Assembly: GCA_014904985.1 (NCBI GenBank) | Contig: MU128947.1 | Span: 245,269-309,268 of the forward strand | DNA from: Hydnum rufescens UP504 | Lineage: Eukaryota > Basidiomycota > Agaricomycetes > Cantharellales > Hydnaceae | Direction of reading: 5' to 3' | DNA length: 64,000 nt | Shown here: piece by piece, positions 49,010 through 59,330 of the stretch | Layout of the letters: every line of letters starts with the position of its first letter | Numbering within the stretch: the stretch's first letter is position 1 | The notes under the pieces: model-generated | The model's database searches: none | Told to the model about the DNA's origin: nothing | The model's input: only the letters and a program-made list of their open reading frames with translations | Made by a program: the position numbers and the translations under genes

Positions 49010-49290
49010 TAGATGAGATCACTAGGTGTCGCACCCTGAATACATTGGAATTGTGCCCAAAATATGATGGACATTTTTCTGGCACCAACCTTCCTGAACT
49101 ACATCGCCAAGCTGACCAGCCTTTTCATTCATACTTCAATACCCTAAACTCATTTCTCCCAAGGAATTGTCAGTTCCCCAGGACTGCCTTTCAGCTTATT
49201 GAAATAGTCACATAACAGTAGCTGTAGTTGAATGAGTGTGCATGCCTTGGGTCAAGGGGCTACAGAGACGAAACTTTTCTACCCACCACA
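49010..49290 (-). pseudogene. Antisense pogo-like transposase fragment inside the 5.2-kb element
   Basis: The reverse complement of about 49010-49290 matches 54340-54560 of the plus-strand pogo gene: CATGCACACTCATTCAACTA, GTGACTATTTCAATAAGCTG and TGTCAGCTTGGCG, with indels. The frame is broken. It shows that the host element had captured or received a pogo copy before inserting here. Confidence 0.75.
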
Positions 49291-49299
49291 AGGGGCTCT

Positions 49300-51600
49300 T
49301 ATTCGCTCCATTGTAGGAACCATTTCAGCCAGACTTCCAGGGATTTGCCATGGGCCAGTTTTCTCTATAGCGACAAATGGGCCCAAAACAGTACTTGGTT
49401 GACACATGAATTTGGTCTCCAGATCTGCGGAAGCATCATCCCGATAAAACATTCATACACCCTACAAAAATTCGGATCAGATTATCGTTTGCAATGGAGA
49501 CCTTGCAGAAATGTCAAGTACTATCTATCTGGGGGTCCTGAGAATATAGCAACCACACAGTATTGGTCAGTGGAAGCGCCGGGCGGGAGGGGGCTCACGT
49601 TCAGACTTATAAGGGGACAATTGTACTATCGGAGTTATTTTATTCATTTTAGAGTACCACACTACTTTCACCATTAATGGATGCCCCAAGGTGCAAAACA
49701 ATTATTTCGACTCCTAACTATTCATAATAAGTGTTTATACACGCTTGACATTGGTCACAGAGATAGTCCACCAGACTTTACAACAATTCACCCTTCCCAC
49801 GCTCTGACTATCACTTCAGCTCGAATCACACACTTCATACTATATCGACATTGTGCCTTCCTATTGTTTGTAGTCCGAGACAGCTAGGTGACACGGCCAC
49901 TAGACGATCCAATAATGAACTACGCAAGACATTACATTGGAATTAATGCTTTTCACCCCGGTAATTGATCAACAAGTTAGCATAGTGCCTAGTAACAATT
50001 GGTGCGAGTATCTTCGATGGCAGAAACATCCACAGATGAGGTCGAGCAGTTAATAAATACCATAATTTGTTGTCCGGGCTACAAAATGGAGATCGTATGT
50101 ACTTGAGTCCTACGAAAATTACGCGATTCGTCCTGAGAACGATAGAGAGCCCACATCAGAAAGAAAGAATGGAATGCCCAGGCCAGATGGAACCCTGTTT
50201 CAACAACCTGCGACCAAGTTCTACTTGGGACTGTGTACCATAAGCTTGAGATCGGTTGACTATCCCAGTCGCTCAGCAAAGGCTCCACTGGGACAAAGGG
50301 GTGGTTTCAGCCATAGGAGTTTGGCACGCAGGAGGGGAGAGGAGTATTAGGACCACAACTTGACGTGAGGAACAAAAGTGCAGTAGAAGGCGATTCATGT
50401 ACAGGCGGATGCCTGAAATGTGCTGCCGACCATCGAGGCCTCAAACAGACCAGGCCACTAAATTAGTTCCAAACAAAGTATTGTGCAGAGAGTCTAGTGG
50501 AGCCTTGGGAAGGCGCGCAACAGATGCCGTGCCTAAATTAACAAGAAACTTGAAAGTATTCTTGGCGCAAATCTCATCTATCATTGTGCACATTAGGACA
50601 TTTCCAAAAGGGCAAATATGGAAAAATTCTCCATAAGTGATATGTATTGAAATGTGATTTGGATTTTTGGGCCAACTGTGAATTTTTCAGGAAGGCAATG
50701 GATGGAAGGGCAAGAAAATCAGTGTGAGTTACGGGCGCAGAGCATTGCTAGGAATGTGTACAGCAATTTTCGCCTACAACTGAATGTCTGGTTAGGCCGT
50801 GATACAATTGGCATGAGACGTCCCATCCACACTCTCCGTCGAGTACATTACAGCTCACAATGTGAATGTCGCATATATTGCTTCTATGAGGACCATAACG
50901 AGTAAGTCTCCTCGACACTACAGTCCATGGCTTGTGCAAAGATTAATCCTTTAAATGGATTGTCCGTCTTACCATGTACCCCTCCCCCTCAATTTCAGTC
51001 CATGTTTTTGATGCTTAATGTGTCCTAGCGACATCTCAAATGCTATCTCCAGCTTGTTGTTACTCGCCGATGGAGGATTCTGTATTACTAATTCATACAT
51101 ATTGGCTTCAACGGGTGTGTGCGAGTTTTCTCTACAATTTGGAATTTTTTTGGCATGGGCCAATGTGCGGAGGGTATTTATTTCACGGATTAATTAATAT
51201 TTCGATAGCGTGGGTTTTTGTGTGAGTGTCTTTCTTCTAACAAGGACAATAGGGTGGGAGTGTATGAATTGTTCAAACCCAATGAGATTGGGCTGATATT
51301 TTCCGCTAACAATGGTATTCCATAAGTTTTACATAATACCACTAACTGAAAACTTCACTATAGACAACAGTAAGCCATAAATGACGGATATAGAGTCATC
51401 ATACATATTGACTCTCAAGGAGGAGAAATTTCTCAAGCCATCGAGAGGGTCAATTTTCATGTCCAGACTTGTTTTGGGGCTCATATCTCCATAAGTAGTA
51501 GTGCATGGATGGAGGAGAGGAGAGATCAAGGATTTCAGGGGAGTGAGGTGCTCTGGTACCTGATGTGGCCGATGGATGGAGGATTGCCACGCACAGCAGT
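49300..51600. other. Interior of the 5.2-kb element, nothing recognised
   Basis: Open frames up to about 150 codons (49228-49677) show no domain I recognise. Composition is AT-rich and comparable to the surrounding transposon sequence. Confidence 0.3.
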
Positions 51601-53045
51601 GTACCCATCGATCACAGCTGAAAAAACCAGGCAGGCCCACTGTTAGTGCCTGAAACAATGAGAACAGTAAAAACAGCAATGGAACCACTGGAAATTGCGA
51701 AATAATGCTGGGCGGACGAGTCTGAAATTTGGCATAATTGAGAGACTATTAGGATGCAAATCATATCAAAATTCAGCCCAATCCATGCATTACATATGGA
51801 GATATGGGCCAAACATGATTAGACATTAGAGATTGATTTTCCTCATAAAATAGCTAGCTCGAAAATTCACACATAGTATGAGGTCACTATTAAGTAACTA
51901 TGTGCAAAAATCAGCCCAATACATGAGCCTATAAGAGGGGGAACTGGGCAGGGGGGACCAGAACCACCGGAAGTTTCCAGAAACCTAAGCGCTGGGCGGA
52001 CGTATCTGCATGTTGGGGCCACATGTATTTTTTTCCGGGGCATCCATTTCCGAGACTGTACATTCCTAGTGCCTAGGGCACTTACTCTTGAATGTAGGCG
52101 ACGAATTAGGCTTGCATTTTATCTTTGGCACCTTGATTACTTCATAATGACTAGTGGAGAGTATCAGCCAAAGCTTAGTGAGTTATACAATTCATTTACA
52201 AGGGTCCAACTATGGCTAATTTTTTCTTCGTATGTACGCGCGGAGGAAATCAATTTTAATGTGTAACTTGTTTGGCTGCTATCTCCAAAGAATCATGGAT
52301 TGGGCTGAAACTTGTGATATGATTTTTGGTCAATAGTCTCTTTATATGTGCCAAATTTCAGACTCGTCCACTCAGTTCCTATTTTCCGGCAACTTCCGGT
52401 GGTTCCAGTCCCCCTGCCCAGTTCCCCCTCTTTAAGTGGATGGATTGGGCTGATTTTTGCACATGATTACTTCATAATGACATCATCATTGGTGTAAATC
52501 TTCAAGTGCCTAGCTATTTATAGGGGGAGGAAATCAATTTTTAATGTGTAAACTTGTTTGGCTGATATCTCCCTAAGTAATGCATGGATTGGCTGAAATT
52601 CTGATATAATTTGCATCCTAATAGTCTCTAATCATGTGCAAATTTCAGATACGTCCGCCAGCGCTTAGGTCTGGAAACTTCCGGTGGTTCTGGTCCTCCC
52701 TGCCCAGTTCCCCCTCTTTAGGCTCATGTATTGGCTGATTTTGGCACATAGTTGCTTCATAGTGACCTCATACTATGTGTGAATTTTCGAGTCTAGCAAT
52801 TTATAGGGGAGGAAATCAATTCTAATGTCTAATCCTGTTTGGCCCATATCTCCATATGTAATGCATGATTGGGCTGAAATTTTGATATGATTTGCATCCT
52901 AATAGTCTCTAATTATGTGCCAAATTTCAGACTCGTCCGCCAGCACTTATTTTTCGGCAATTTCCAGTGGTTCCATTGCTGTTTTTACTGTTCTCATTGT
53001 TTCAGGCACTAACCAGTGGCCCTGGGCCTGGTTTTTTCACTGTAT
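51600..53045. repeat. Internal inverted and tandem subterminal repeats
   Basis: Blocks with GCCTGAAACAATGAGAACAG, GGAACCACTGGAAATTGC, CATTACATATGGAGATATGG and GGCGGACGTATCTG run forward at 51610-52015 and inverted at 52350-52700 and 52700-53045. A further forward copy is at 48700-48990. Together they make nested palindromes around about 52200 and form the long inner arms of the element. Confidence 0.8.
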
Positions 53046-53456
53046 CAGGTCCCTAGGGGTCCATCCATCCATCCCAGGCACCACCCCCTGGTCCTGGGCC
53101 CCCATTGGGCTGGATGGGGAAATTTTTCTGGATGTACTGTAATTTCCGCATTTAGGCTTTTTTTCAATAGGAATCAGTGTATTATGTAACTGGATACCAT
53201 TTGGGAATCATTATATAATATTTTTAGTCACCCCAAACCCAGTATGGAAATTATCCTAAATAGGAAATGATTGGATGCAAATCCATTAAGAACCCAACTG
53301 AGCCATTGGCTGATATTAAAATGCCCGGGTTACCACAGCTGATGCAATAGCCAACCTGATGCATCAAAAACATGGTAATGGTAACTTACTGTAATCTTTG
53401 CAAAGCTCTCATGGTAACTTACTGTTTCCAATGCAAAAAGGCTACATCATCAGGTG

Positions 53457-53954
53457 CCATGACTCGGGGAGTGAGGTGACCAATAGCGTTGTGAAATCGT
53501 CATCTGCAATTGGGTGTCCCATTATATTGAGATTTTCTTTTGCCCTTTGGAAGGCAGCAATATGGTCAATTATAGGGGTATTTTCAGTAGCAACTGTACG
53601 GAATAATTTGTGCTGTGTGGCGAGCATGCCGAGGATCCCTTTAGGTTCCTTTGTTTCCCGTAGTTGTGTCCACATTTTGGCAGCGGTCTTGGCACCACTT
53701 AGGTGCACGAGCTTGGAATCACCGACAGCTAATTGTAGTAAAGACTGGGTCTGTAGGTCCCTGGCATTCCATTCTTTCTTCAGGGACTCATCGTCAGGAC
53801 ATGGGTATGTGCTGTCAACGAATTTGAATAGGTCCGCCAAAGTTAGTAATGCCGTGACCCTGGTCTTCCATGGAACCCAATTATTGCCTTTCAATTGATC
53901 AATCCGGGTGAAGCCATTTAGGGTGTTCTTATCGATTGTGCCGTGTTCGGACAT
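53457..53954 (-). pseudogene. Copia gag N-terminal part
   Basis: Minus-strand frame from ATG 53954 (MSEHGTIDKNTLNGF) with INxLKGxNW-type start (RIDQLKGNNWVPWKTRV), WNARDLQTQSLLQLAV and MWTQLRETKEPKG, ending at LVTSLPESW where the 5.2-kb element enters. This is the UBN2/Retrotran_gag arrangement of copia Gag. It continues at 48283. Up to the break the frame is open. Confidence 0.85.
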
Positions 53955-53999
53955 AGGAAATTGGAATGAGTGTTTATTGAGCGAGTGGTGCTGATAATG

Positions 54000-54212
54000 T
54001 GTTAAGAGTGGATGTCTCTTAGCTAGAAACACTTATTATTGTCAAGCAATATGCTTGGTATTTATATACAGAATGTAATACTAGAATGTTCATTTAAGTC
54101 TGTACTCCACGGTCCACTGACTATGCCGACTGCGCTGGCTAATTTAGCTGTGTTCCAATGTTTCCGGAATGTTTCCGATTTATTTCCTTATCGGGATGTG
54201 CTCCATCCAATA
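54000..54212 (-). repeat. Copia 5' LTR
   Basis: 213 bp, 205 identical to the left LTR. Its inner edge abuts CATTATCAGCACCAC on the minus strand, where the tRNA primer-binding site should lie. Confidence 0.92.
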
Positions 54213-54217
54213 TCTAG

Positions 54218-55159
54218 ATCACCAGACAGTTGGCCCATTTGTCAAGGACTTATGTGGCAAATTCCCTGGGAAGTGCTGGCTGAAATGGTTCCTACAATGT
54301 CATAAAAATGAGACCTGGTATTGCTGATCCTCTGCCCTTGACCCCAAGCATGCACACTCATTCAACTACACTACTGTATGTGACTATTTCAATAAGCTGA
54401 AGGCAGTCCTGGAGGAACATGACATTCCTTGGGAGAATGTTTATAATATGGATGAAAAGGGCTGTCAGCTTGGCGGTGGTTGCAAAGGTTGGTGCCAAAA
54501 ATACCTTTTTGGGCACAATTCTAGGGAGCGATACCATGTTTGTGATGCCAACCTTGAGCTTGTCACAGTTGTTGAGTGTGTAAGCACAGACAGTTTCACA
54601 CTCAAGCCCTACATCATCTTTAAGGGCAAACAGCTCTGGCATTCTTGGTTTGAAGCATCAGGGGCAGAGCGCACAGCTGGGTAAGCACTGTTCACAACTA
54701 CCTGTTGTAGTCACTAAGTATACAAGTCATGTCAGTATTGGTGTGTCATCAAATGGCTGGATAGATAATGATCATTGTGAGAAATGGCTCACTGTTGCAT
54801 TTCTCCCACAAGCACAAGCATGAAACATAACAGGCAAGAAGATCCTTATCCTTTGCAATGGCCATGGCTCCCATTGTGCTGGTGACCTCCTCTTTGCAGC
54901 CCACCAACACAATGTTTTGATCTTCAAGTTACCACCACATTGTACGCACTGCCTCCAGCCCCTTGATGTGGGGATATTTGGGCCATTTCAGATGACATTT
55001 GCAGACAAAGTAGACACATATGTCAAGGAGCATAAGCATGGTCTCTCAAAAATGAATTTTGTGACTATATATCTAGATGCTTGTGATGAGGCTTTTGTTA
55101 GTAGCACTATACACAAGGCTTTCCATAAATTTGGTATAAACCCTTTCAATTCAGTGTAA
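54218..55159 (+). pseudogene. Pogo/Fot1-like transposase, 3' part
   Basis: Continues the frame interrupted at 43699: HQTVGPFVKDLCGKFPGKCW, DPKHAHSFNYTTVCDY, ENVYNMDEKGCQLGGGCKGW (first catalytic Asp), RYHVCDANLELVTVVECVST, CNGHGSH (second catalytic position reads Asn instead of Asp) and LPPHCTHCLQPLDVGIFGPF. It ends FHKFGINPFNSV. Frame breaks occur near 54290 and 54680-54910. The DDE_1 motif order is clear; the Asp-to-Asn change and breaks make it inactive. Confidence 0.85.
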
Positions 55160-55401
55160 GCAGGATGGTTATTGAACCAATCCAACTACTGTCCATGAGG
55201 TTGAGCTGGGGACGAAGGAGGGAATCACAGAACTACTCTGGATGTTCAGGTCTGAGTAGGGGAAGGTCTTTTGGACAGGGGAAATTGCAGTGAGCCAACA
55301 AAGCCCAAGCAATTAAGTGAGAATGTGTCAGGATCAAATTGACATTTGCTTATGCTTAAGGACTTACCTGTTGGAGTATCATTCTTGCTTGACTCTATCG
55401 T

Positions 55402-55767
55402 ATGGCACCTACTTCCTCAAATGCTCTCATCTCCTCTCTCCCTCCATTCACTAAGGGGGTTATTGTCATCCTTGCCATTATTGGCATTTCTCTTATTATT
55501 ATTGCCCTCATTCTATCAGGCCTCAACCAGTGGGCTATGGGCTGGGTAGTCAACCAGTGGCAGCATTGGCACCCTTGTCAGCACCTGTTGTTCCCTCACT
55601 CCCCACATGAGTCCATGGAGTTGCCAATCCAGACTCCCCCTCCTCCTCCGCCCCCAGTCCCTGAATCCACACCACCCATCCCAATCCATACTCCATCCAC
55701 ATCATTACAGTCCTTTGACACTTTGGACACCTTTGGAGTACCCAGGCATACACTGCCTTGGAAGTAG
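55402..55767 (+). CDS. Small transposon-associated membrane ORF with proline-rich tail
   Basis: An open frame of 121 codons: MAPTSSNALISSLPPFTKG, then a strong hydrophobic helix (VIVILAIIGISLIIIALIL), then SGLNQWAMGWVVNQWQHW and a Pro-rich tail (TPPPPPPPVPE). A related sequence (SIAVFTVLIVSGTNQWPWAW) is encoded at 52950-53030 and, inverted, near 51610-51680 and 48720-48790 inside the 5.2-kb element. The type is therefore a recurring component of these mobile elements. Single-pass membrane topology is predicted; function is unknown. Confidence 0.5.
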   Translation: MAPTSSNALISSLPPFTKGVIVILAIIGISLIIIALILSGLNQWAMGWVVNQWQHWHPCQHLLFPHSPHESMELPIQTPPPPPPPVPESTPPIPIHTPSTSLQSFDTLDTFGVPRHTLPWK

Positions 55768-56040
55768 GCAGGGACCCCTTTGAATAGCGCTCTATGCATA
55801 ACTGATTGAATTGTTTGTTAAGGTATAAATAAATCACGTGTTTAGATGGATAGATCCATATATTCTACTTTTAGCAACATTCTGTAATGTGTGGAGTTTG
55901 CCAGAAGATTTCATCACGGGAAGTTACCAAATAAGGGTGGGCAGTGCAGTCATGTGATTTATTTGGTACCTTAATGGACAATTCAATCAGTTACACATGG
56001 AGCGCTATTCAAAGGGGTCCCAGCCTCTATATAGAGGCTG
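55768..56040. repeat. Inverted repeat with about 72-bp arms
   Basis: AGGGACCCCTTTGAATAGCG at 55770 runs through AACTGATTGAATTG and AAATAAATCACGTG to about 55843. It returns inverted at 55950-56022 with few mismatches, separated by about 105 bp. A perfect 20-bp palindrome (CAGCCTCTATATAGAGGCTG) lies at 56021-56040. MITE-like. Confidence 0.75.
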
Positions 56041-57239
56041 GTTGAGGACCTGCCTACCTTGGAAGTACATATGCTAAGGGGGATACATATGGAAGTTGGG
56101 GCATAGCCATGTGGAGGTGTGCACAGGATTCATAACATGGCTGCATCAGCTTAGTGAGGCTTAGTGATGGTGGCTGTGGAGGCTGACTGATGGGCTGTGG
56201 AGCCAGCATTCTAGGAGGATCCAGAAGGTTATGGAAGATGGTGGAAGACTCTGGAAGGCTGGTGGCTGTGTGCAGGAAATAGTATTTATAGCCTTTGCAG
56301 TTGGGGGATCACCAGTTTTGATCTCTCAGGATTCCCACTGCAATAGGTGCGAGACTTGTATGTCCCTTGTGGTGTGGTGTATACTCAGGATTCCCACTGC
56401 AATAGTGTGTGGTTAATTAATCTCTTTCCTCTTTCTGTTTGTGGCTTCAATGGCAGTGTTGCCCTGACAGAATGTGTGTTTCAGTCAAATTACCACACCC
56501 TAAGAATCCCTTCTTGAGACCTTAGTCAAAGTGTAGTTAGAATTCGCTTTTTGTAGTGAGAAATCACCCAGGGGCCAGGAGCTGTTCAAGGAGCTTCAAA
56601 CTGGAGGGAGGGGGAGAACTAATGAATTTGTGTGCTAGCTGCACCTAATATACAATACAGACTTCGACTCAATAGAAAGTGAAAAAGTCGGACTTAAGGG
56701 ACACACAGCGAAAAAAAAATGAAGTTAAAATCTTCAAAACTGATGGAGATATTCCAATTTCAAGATAAAAGGGGAGATTGACACATTACATGCTATTCCT
56801 CCTTCAAACCTGGACAAGTTCTCTTAAGGAAAAGTGGAATAGGTTTCCCTGAGGGTCTTCTCTATTGGACATAAGAGGGCTGGAAGTAATTCGCTATTTT
56901 GAATGGTGGAGCAAAGGGGGAGTCATGGGGAGGGAGTTGTCTTGTGAAAAATGGAGTTCGCATCTGCTCATTTTTTCCTTGGTACTGTTCGATGTGCATT
57001 TTCAACAGCTTTTAGGGAGTGGTACTTGTGAATGAATCTGATAAGAATTGGCTTCGAAAATCAAGAAATACTCTTTTAGAGTATGAATCATGGCAAGATA
57101 TTGTTACAGGGACCGCATTTTTGATCCATTCATTTCATGGTTGGTACCGTTCGATAGATACTATTCGTATCTTTCTGGGTGTGGTTATTTCGAGTCGATC
57201 CGATCAAAAATGATGGAGAAATTCGAAAAATACTCTTTT
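56041..57239. other. Transposon-flank sequence without recognised gene
   Basis: It contains a direct 22-bp repeat (CTCAGGATTCCCACTGCAAT at 56326 and 56389) and two copies of AATACTCTTTTAGAGTA (57068 and 57229), the latter palindromic. No coding region supported. Confidence 0.4.
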
Positions 57240-57663
57240 AGAGTAGTGTGATGGATCTGAGTCCAGAATCAGAACTAGGCCTGGTCCGCATTGTTACATA
57301 ATCACAATTTGTTGCCCTTAAGGCAGTAGGATGGCTTGGAAGAACAGACAAGCCATACAGTCTTGAGGAAGAATGGCAAGTTGAATTGCCTTGTCCAAAG
57401 AAAATGGACTTGAAGTAGGGCATAAACTGCCCCTTTTTGATGAGGACTGTTGAAGTCTGATGGATAGTCAATAAATTGACTGGTAGACATGGTAAAGGAA
57501 TGAGGCAATATTATGGGTTGGAAAGGGGTAGGAATCCAATTGATTTCTTGAATAAACAAATGACAATAAAATTAAATGAGTGTGGTGACATATAATTGAT
57601 TCATTTGTAAGGAAAATGGGCCTTGGATGAGGATTCTATGGTGTAGGGATTTATCCCTCCAAC
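57240..57663 (-). mobile_element. LTR-like relic related to the insertion at 46117-46873
   Basis: On the minus strand from 57663 it starts TGTTGGAGGGATAAATCCCT and continues with ATCCAAGG and CAAATGAATCA, matching the start of the insertion in copia integrase. It directly precedes the pogo C-terminal fragment, which it probably split. The far end is not defined. Confidence 0.5.
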
Positions 57664-58680
57664 ACCGGATGTCTTCAGTGAGGTCAACTTTGCACCAAGC
57701 CAAGCTACATCCACTATTGGCTCTTCGCATTTGCCAACCACCTTCCCAGGCTCCGAAGAGTGGGACCATGAGTCTGCAGGGAAAGACACTGATTCAGATG
57801 TGGATTATGACATTGAATTGCCCTCCAATTCTCATGAACATAATGACACCCCCACAAACCTCTCCACATTCATGTCATTGGCCACTTCCCACACCCCCAT
57901 GTCAATTCTGAATAATATTACCACATGCCTCTCCAAAAAGAACCTTGTTGCAATTGCATGTGAGCTACATGACTGCAACACCAAAGCACAAGCTGCTGTG
58001 GAGATGGCCAATGCACATGCCATTATTTTGGGCATCAGTACACGGAGTTGCAGAAACAAGTCAATGCAAAAATGAATGCACCCAAGATATCATGTCAGTC
58101 ATTCTCAACAAATGCGCACATGCTGAATACAACTGAAGCTTTGGAGGAGATTGCAGCAGAGAAGGAGGCTGCAGTTTTGGAAGCAGAGAGGAAGGAGATT
58201 GAAAAACAGGAAAGGGAAAGGAAGGCAAAAGAGGCACGTGATATGAAGGAAAGGAAAAAGGAACTAGCCCAACAAGCATGGGCAGAAAAGGCTCATCTTG
58301 CTCAGGTGGAAAAGGACGCAAAGGCTGTGGAAAGGACAGCAGCAAAGGAGGCAAAACTTTGTGCAAAGGCAGAGATTGCAGCTGCCAGGGCCACTGGAAA
58401 GACAGTCACTGGGAGAAAGAGAAAGGTCAGTGAGATTGAAAAGGGTGACAAGGATAAGGAAAATGAGGGATCCAGGGGGGGCTCACCACCAAAACAGCGA
58501 CGTACCCAATCCCTGCAACCTGTGGTTTCATCCCCACAACAATCAATCCTACAGCACTCCCCTCACCACCAACCTCAACCAAGACCTTGGCCAAGACCTT
58601 GATGGGGACAAGCCAATACCAGCTCAACAGAATTTCGTACAGAATCTAGTTCATCTTGGCCACTGCAATACATGATAGAC
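57664..58680 (+). pseudogene. Pogo-like transposase C-terminal region (second copy)
   Basis: The sequence reads PDVFSEVNFAPSQA, the usual start of the region after the DDE_1 domain. It continues with an acidic stretch (DTDSDVDYDIELPS), LSTFMSLATSHTPM, LSKKNLVAIACELHDCNTKA and a highly charged helix (EEIAAEKEAAVLEAERKEIE, then ERERKAKEARDMKERKKELA), with a basic KRK motif and Pro/Gln-rich end. The frame changes once near 58060. This C-terminal module is characteristic of Agaricomycete pogo-type transposases. Its own N-terminal part is absent here. Confidence 0.7.
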
Positions 58681-58819
58681 CAGATCACAGTATATCCAGG
58701 CCCACCACCACCTCTGGTTCACATCTCTGAGTTTGGCAAGGCTCCAGATGAAGATGCAGCAAGAGTTCTGTTGGCACTAAGCAGTGGAACTATGGTTGCT
58801 GAAGTTAGGTTACAAGCCT

Positions 58820-58960
58820 GGAAAACCTGAGTTCAAACCTGAACCTGACCCAAGTCAGGTTCCATTGGGGTCAGGTTTCATGTAATTTTCCTCAGGTCAG
58901 GTTCAGGTTTTGGGCCCCCATGTTTTCAGGTTCAGGTTAGGTTCAGGTTTAACCCAGGTT
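58820..58960. repeat. Interspersed CAGGTT-type short repeat
   Basis: Roughly ten copies of CAGGTT or its complement AACCTG occur within 140 bp, partly as tandem TCAGGTTCAGGTT. The same hexamer forms the tips of the element that starts at 59074. Confidence 0.7.
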
Positions 58961-59330
58961 CAAACCTGAAATCATGAGCCCCTTCAGACATGAGAAATAT
59001 CTGAGCTCAACACTGATTTTAACCATAATCCAGAATGAGTCATCAATTCTGGCAAGTTCCAGAATTATGTAAGCAGGTTTTTTGGTGGAGAAATAGGTTA
59101 CTTTGAAGTGAAGTTAAACCAGCCTGGTCAGCCAATTATCAGTATCTAACTAGATACTTCAAGGGTTGCATTTATATGCTCTAACTAGATATCAGACCCA
59201 GGGGGCCCCCAGGGGCCCCTGCAATTCAGTCGAGGGGGCCGGTCAAGCAGCCCAGGGGCCCCTGGGGCCCCTAGCCATTAGGATTATTTATTTATTATTT
59301 ATTCATTTATTTATTATTATTATATACACT

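Larger units (their letters stand above)
48284..53456. mobile_element. 5.2-kb TIR DNA element inserted in copia gag (hAT-like features)
   Basis: The gag frame breaks at LPESW on one side and resumes DTFTSSYF on the other. The duplicated CCATGAC (48277-48283 and 53457-53463; an eighth base differs) is the target duplication. Element ends are imperfect inverted repeats: CAGCCCATGCTGTAAATTTT on the left and, on the opposite strand at the right, CACCTGATGATGTAGCCTTT, both running into TTTTTGCA. Subterminal GGTAACTTACTG motifs occur at both ends (48330-48360 and 53380-53430), and longer inverted blocks follow (48540-48970 against 52800-53200). A 7-8 bp duplication and CA(G/C) start suit hAT or KDZ-type elements. 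No transposase of its own was recognised, so it may be non-autonomous. Confidence 0.75.
43700..54212 (-). mobile_element. Ty1/copia LTR retrotransposon (interrupted)
   Basis: Bounded by two 213-bp LTRs (43700-43912 and 54000-54212) in direct orientation and flanked by the 5-bp duplication TCTAG (43695-43699 and 54213-54217). It is transcribed on the minus strand: gag lies next to the right LTR and RNase H next to the left LTR. A polypurine tract (minus strand CTGAGGGGGAG) abuts the left LTR. Protease, integrase, reverse transcriptase, RNase H order is copia-type. Two later insertions (46117-46873 and 48284-53456) expand it to 10.5 kb; without them it would be about 4.6 kb, normal for copia. 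Coding frames are broken, so it is not autonomous. Confidence 0.92.

Noticed and set aside
58820..58960. Part of the foldback terminus
   Set aside because: The CAGGTT hexamers are scattered in both orientations and lie outside the matched terminal repeat that begins at 59074; kept as a separate repeat.
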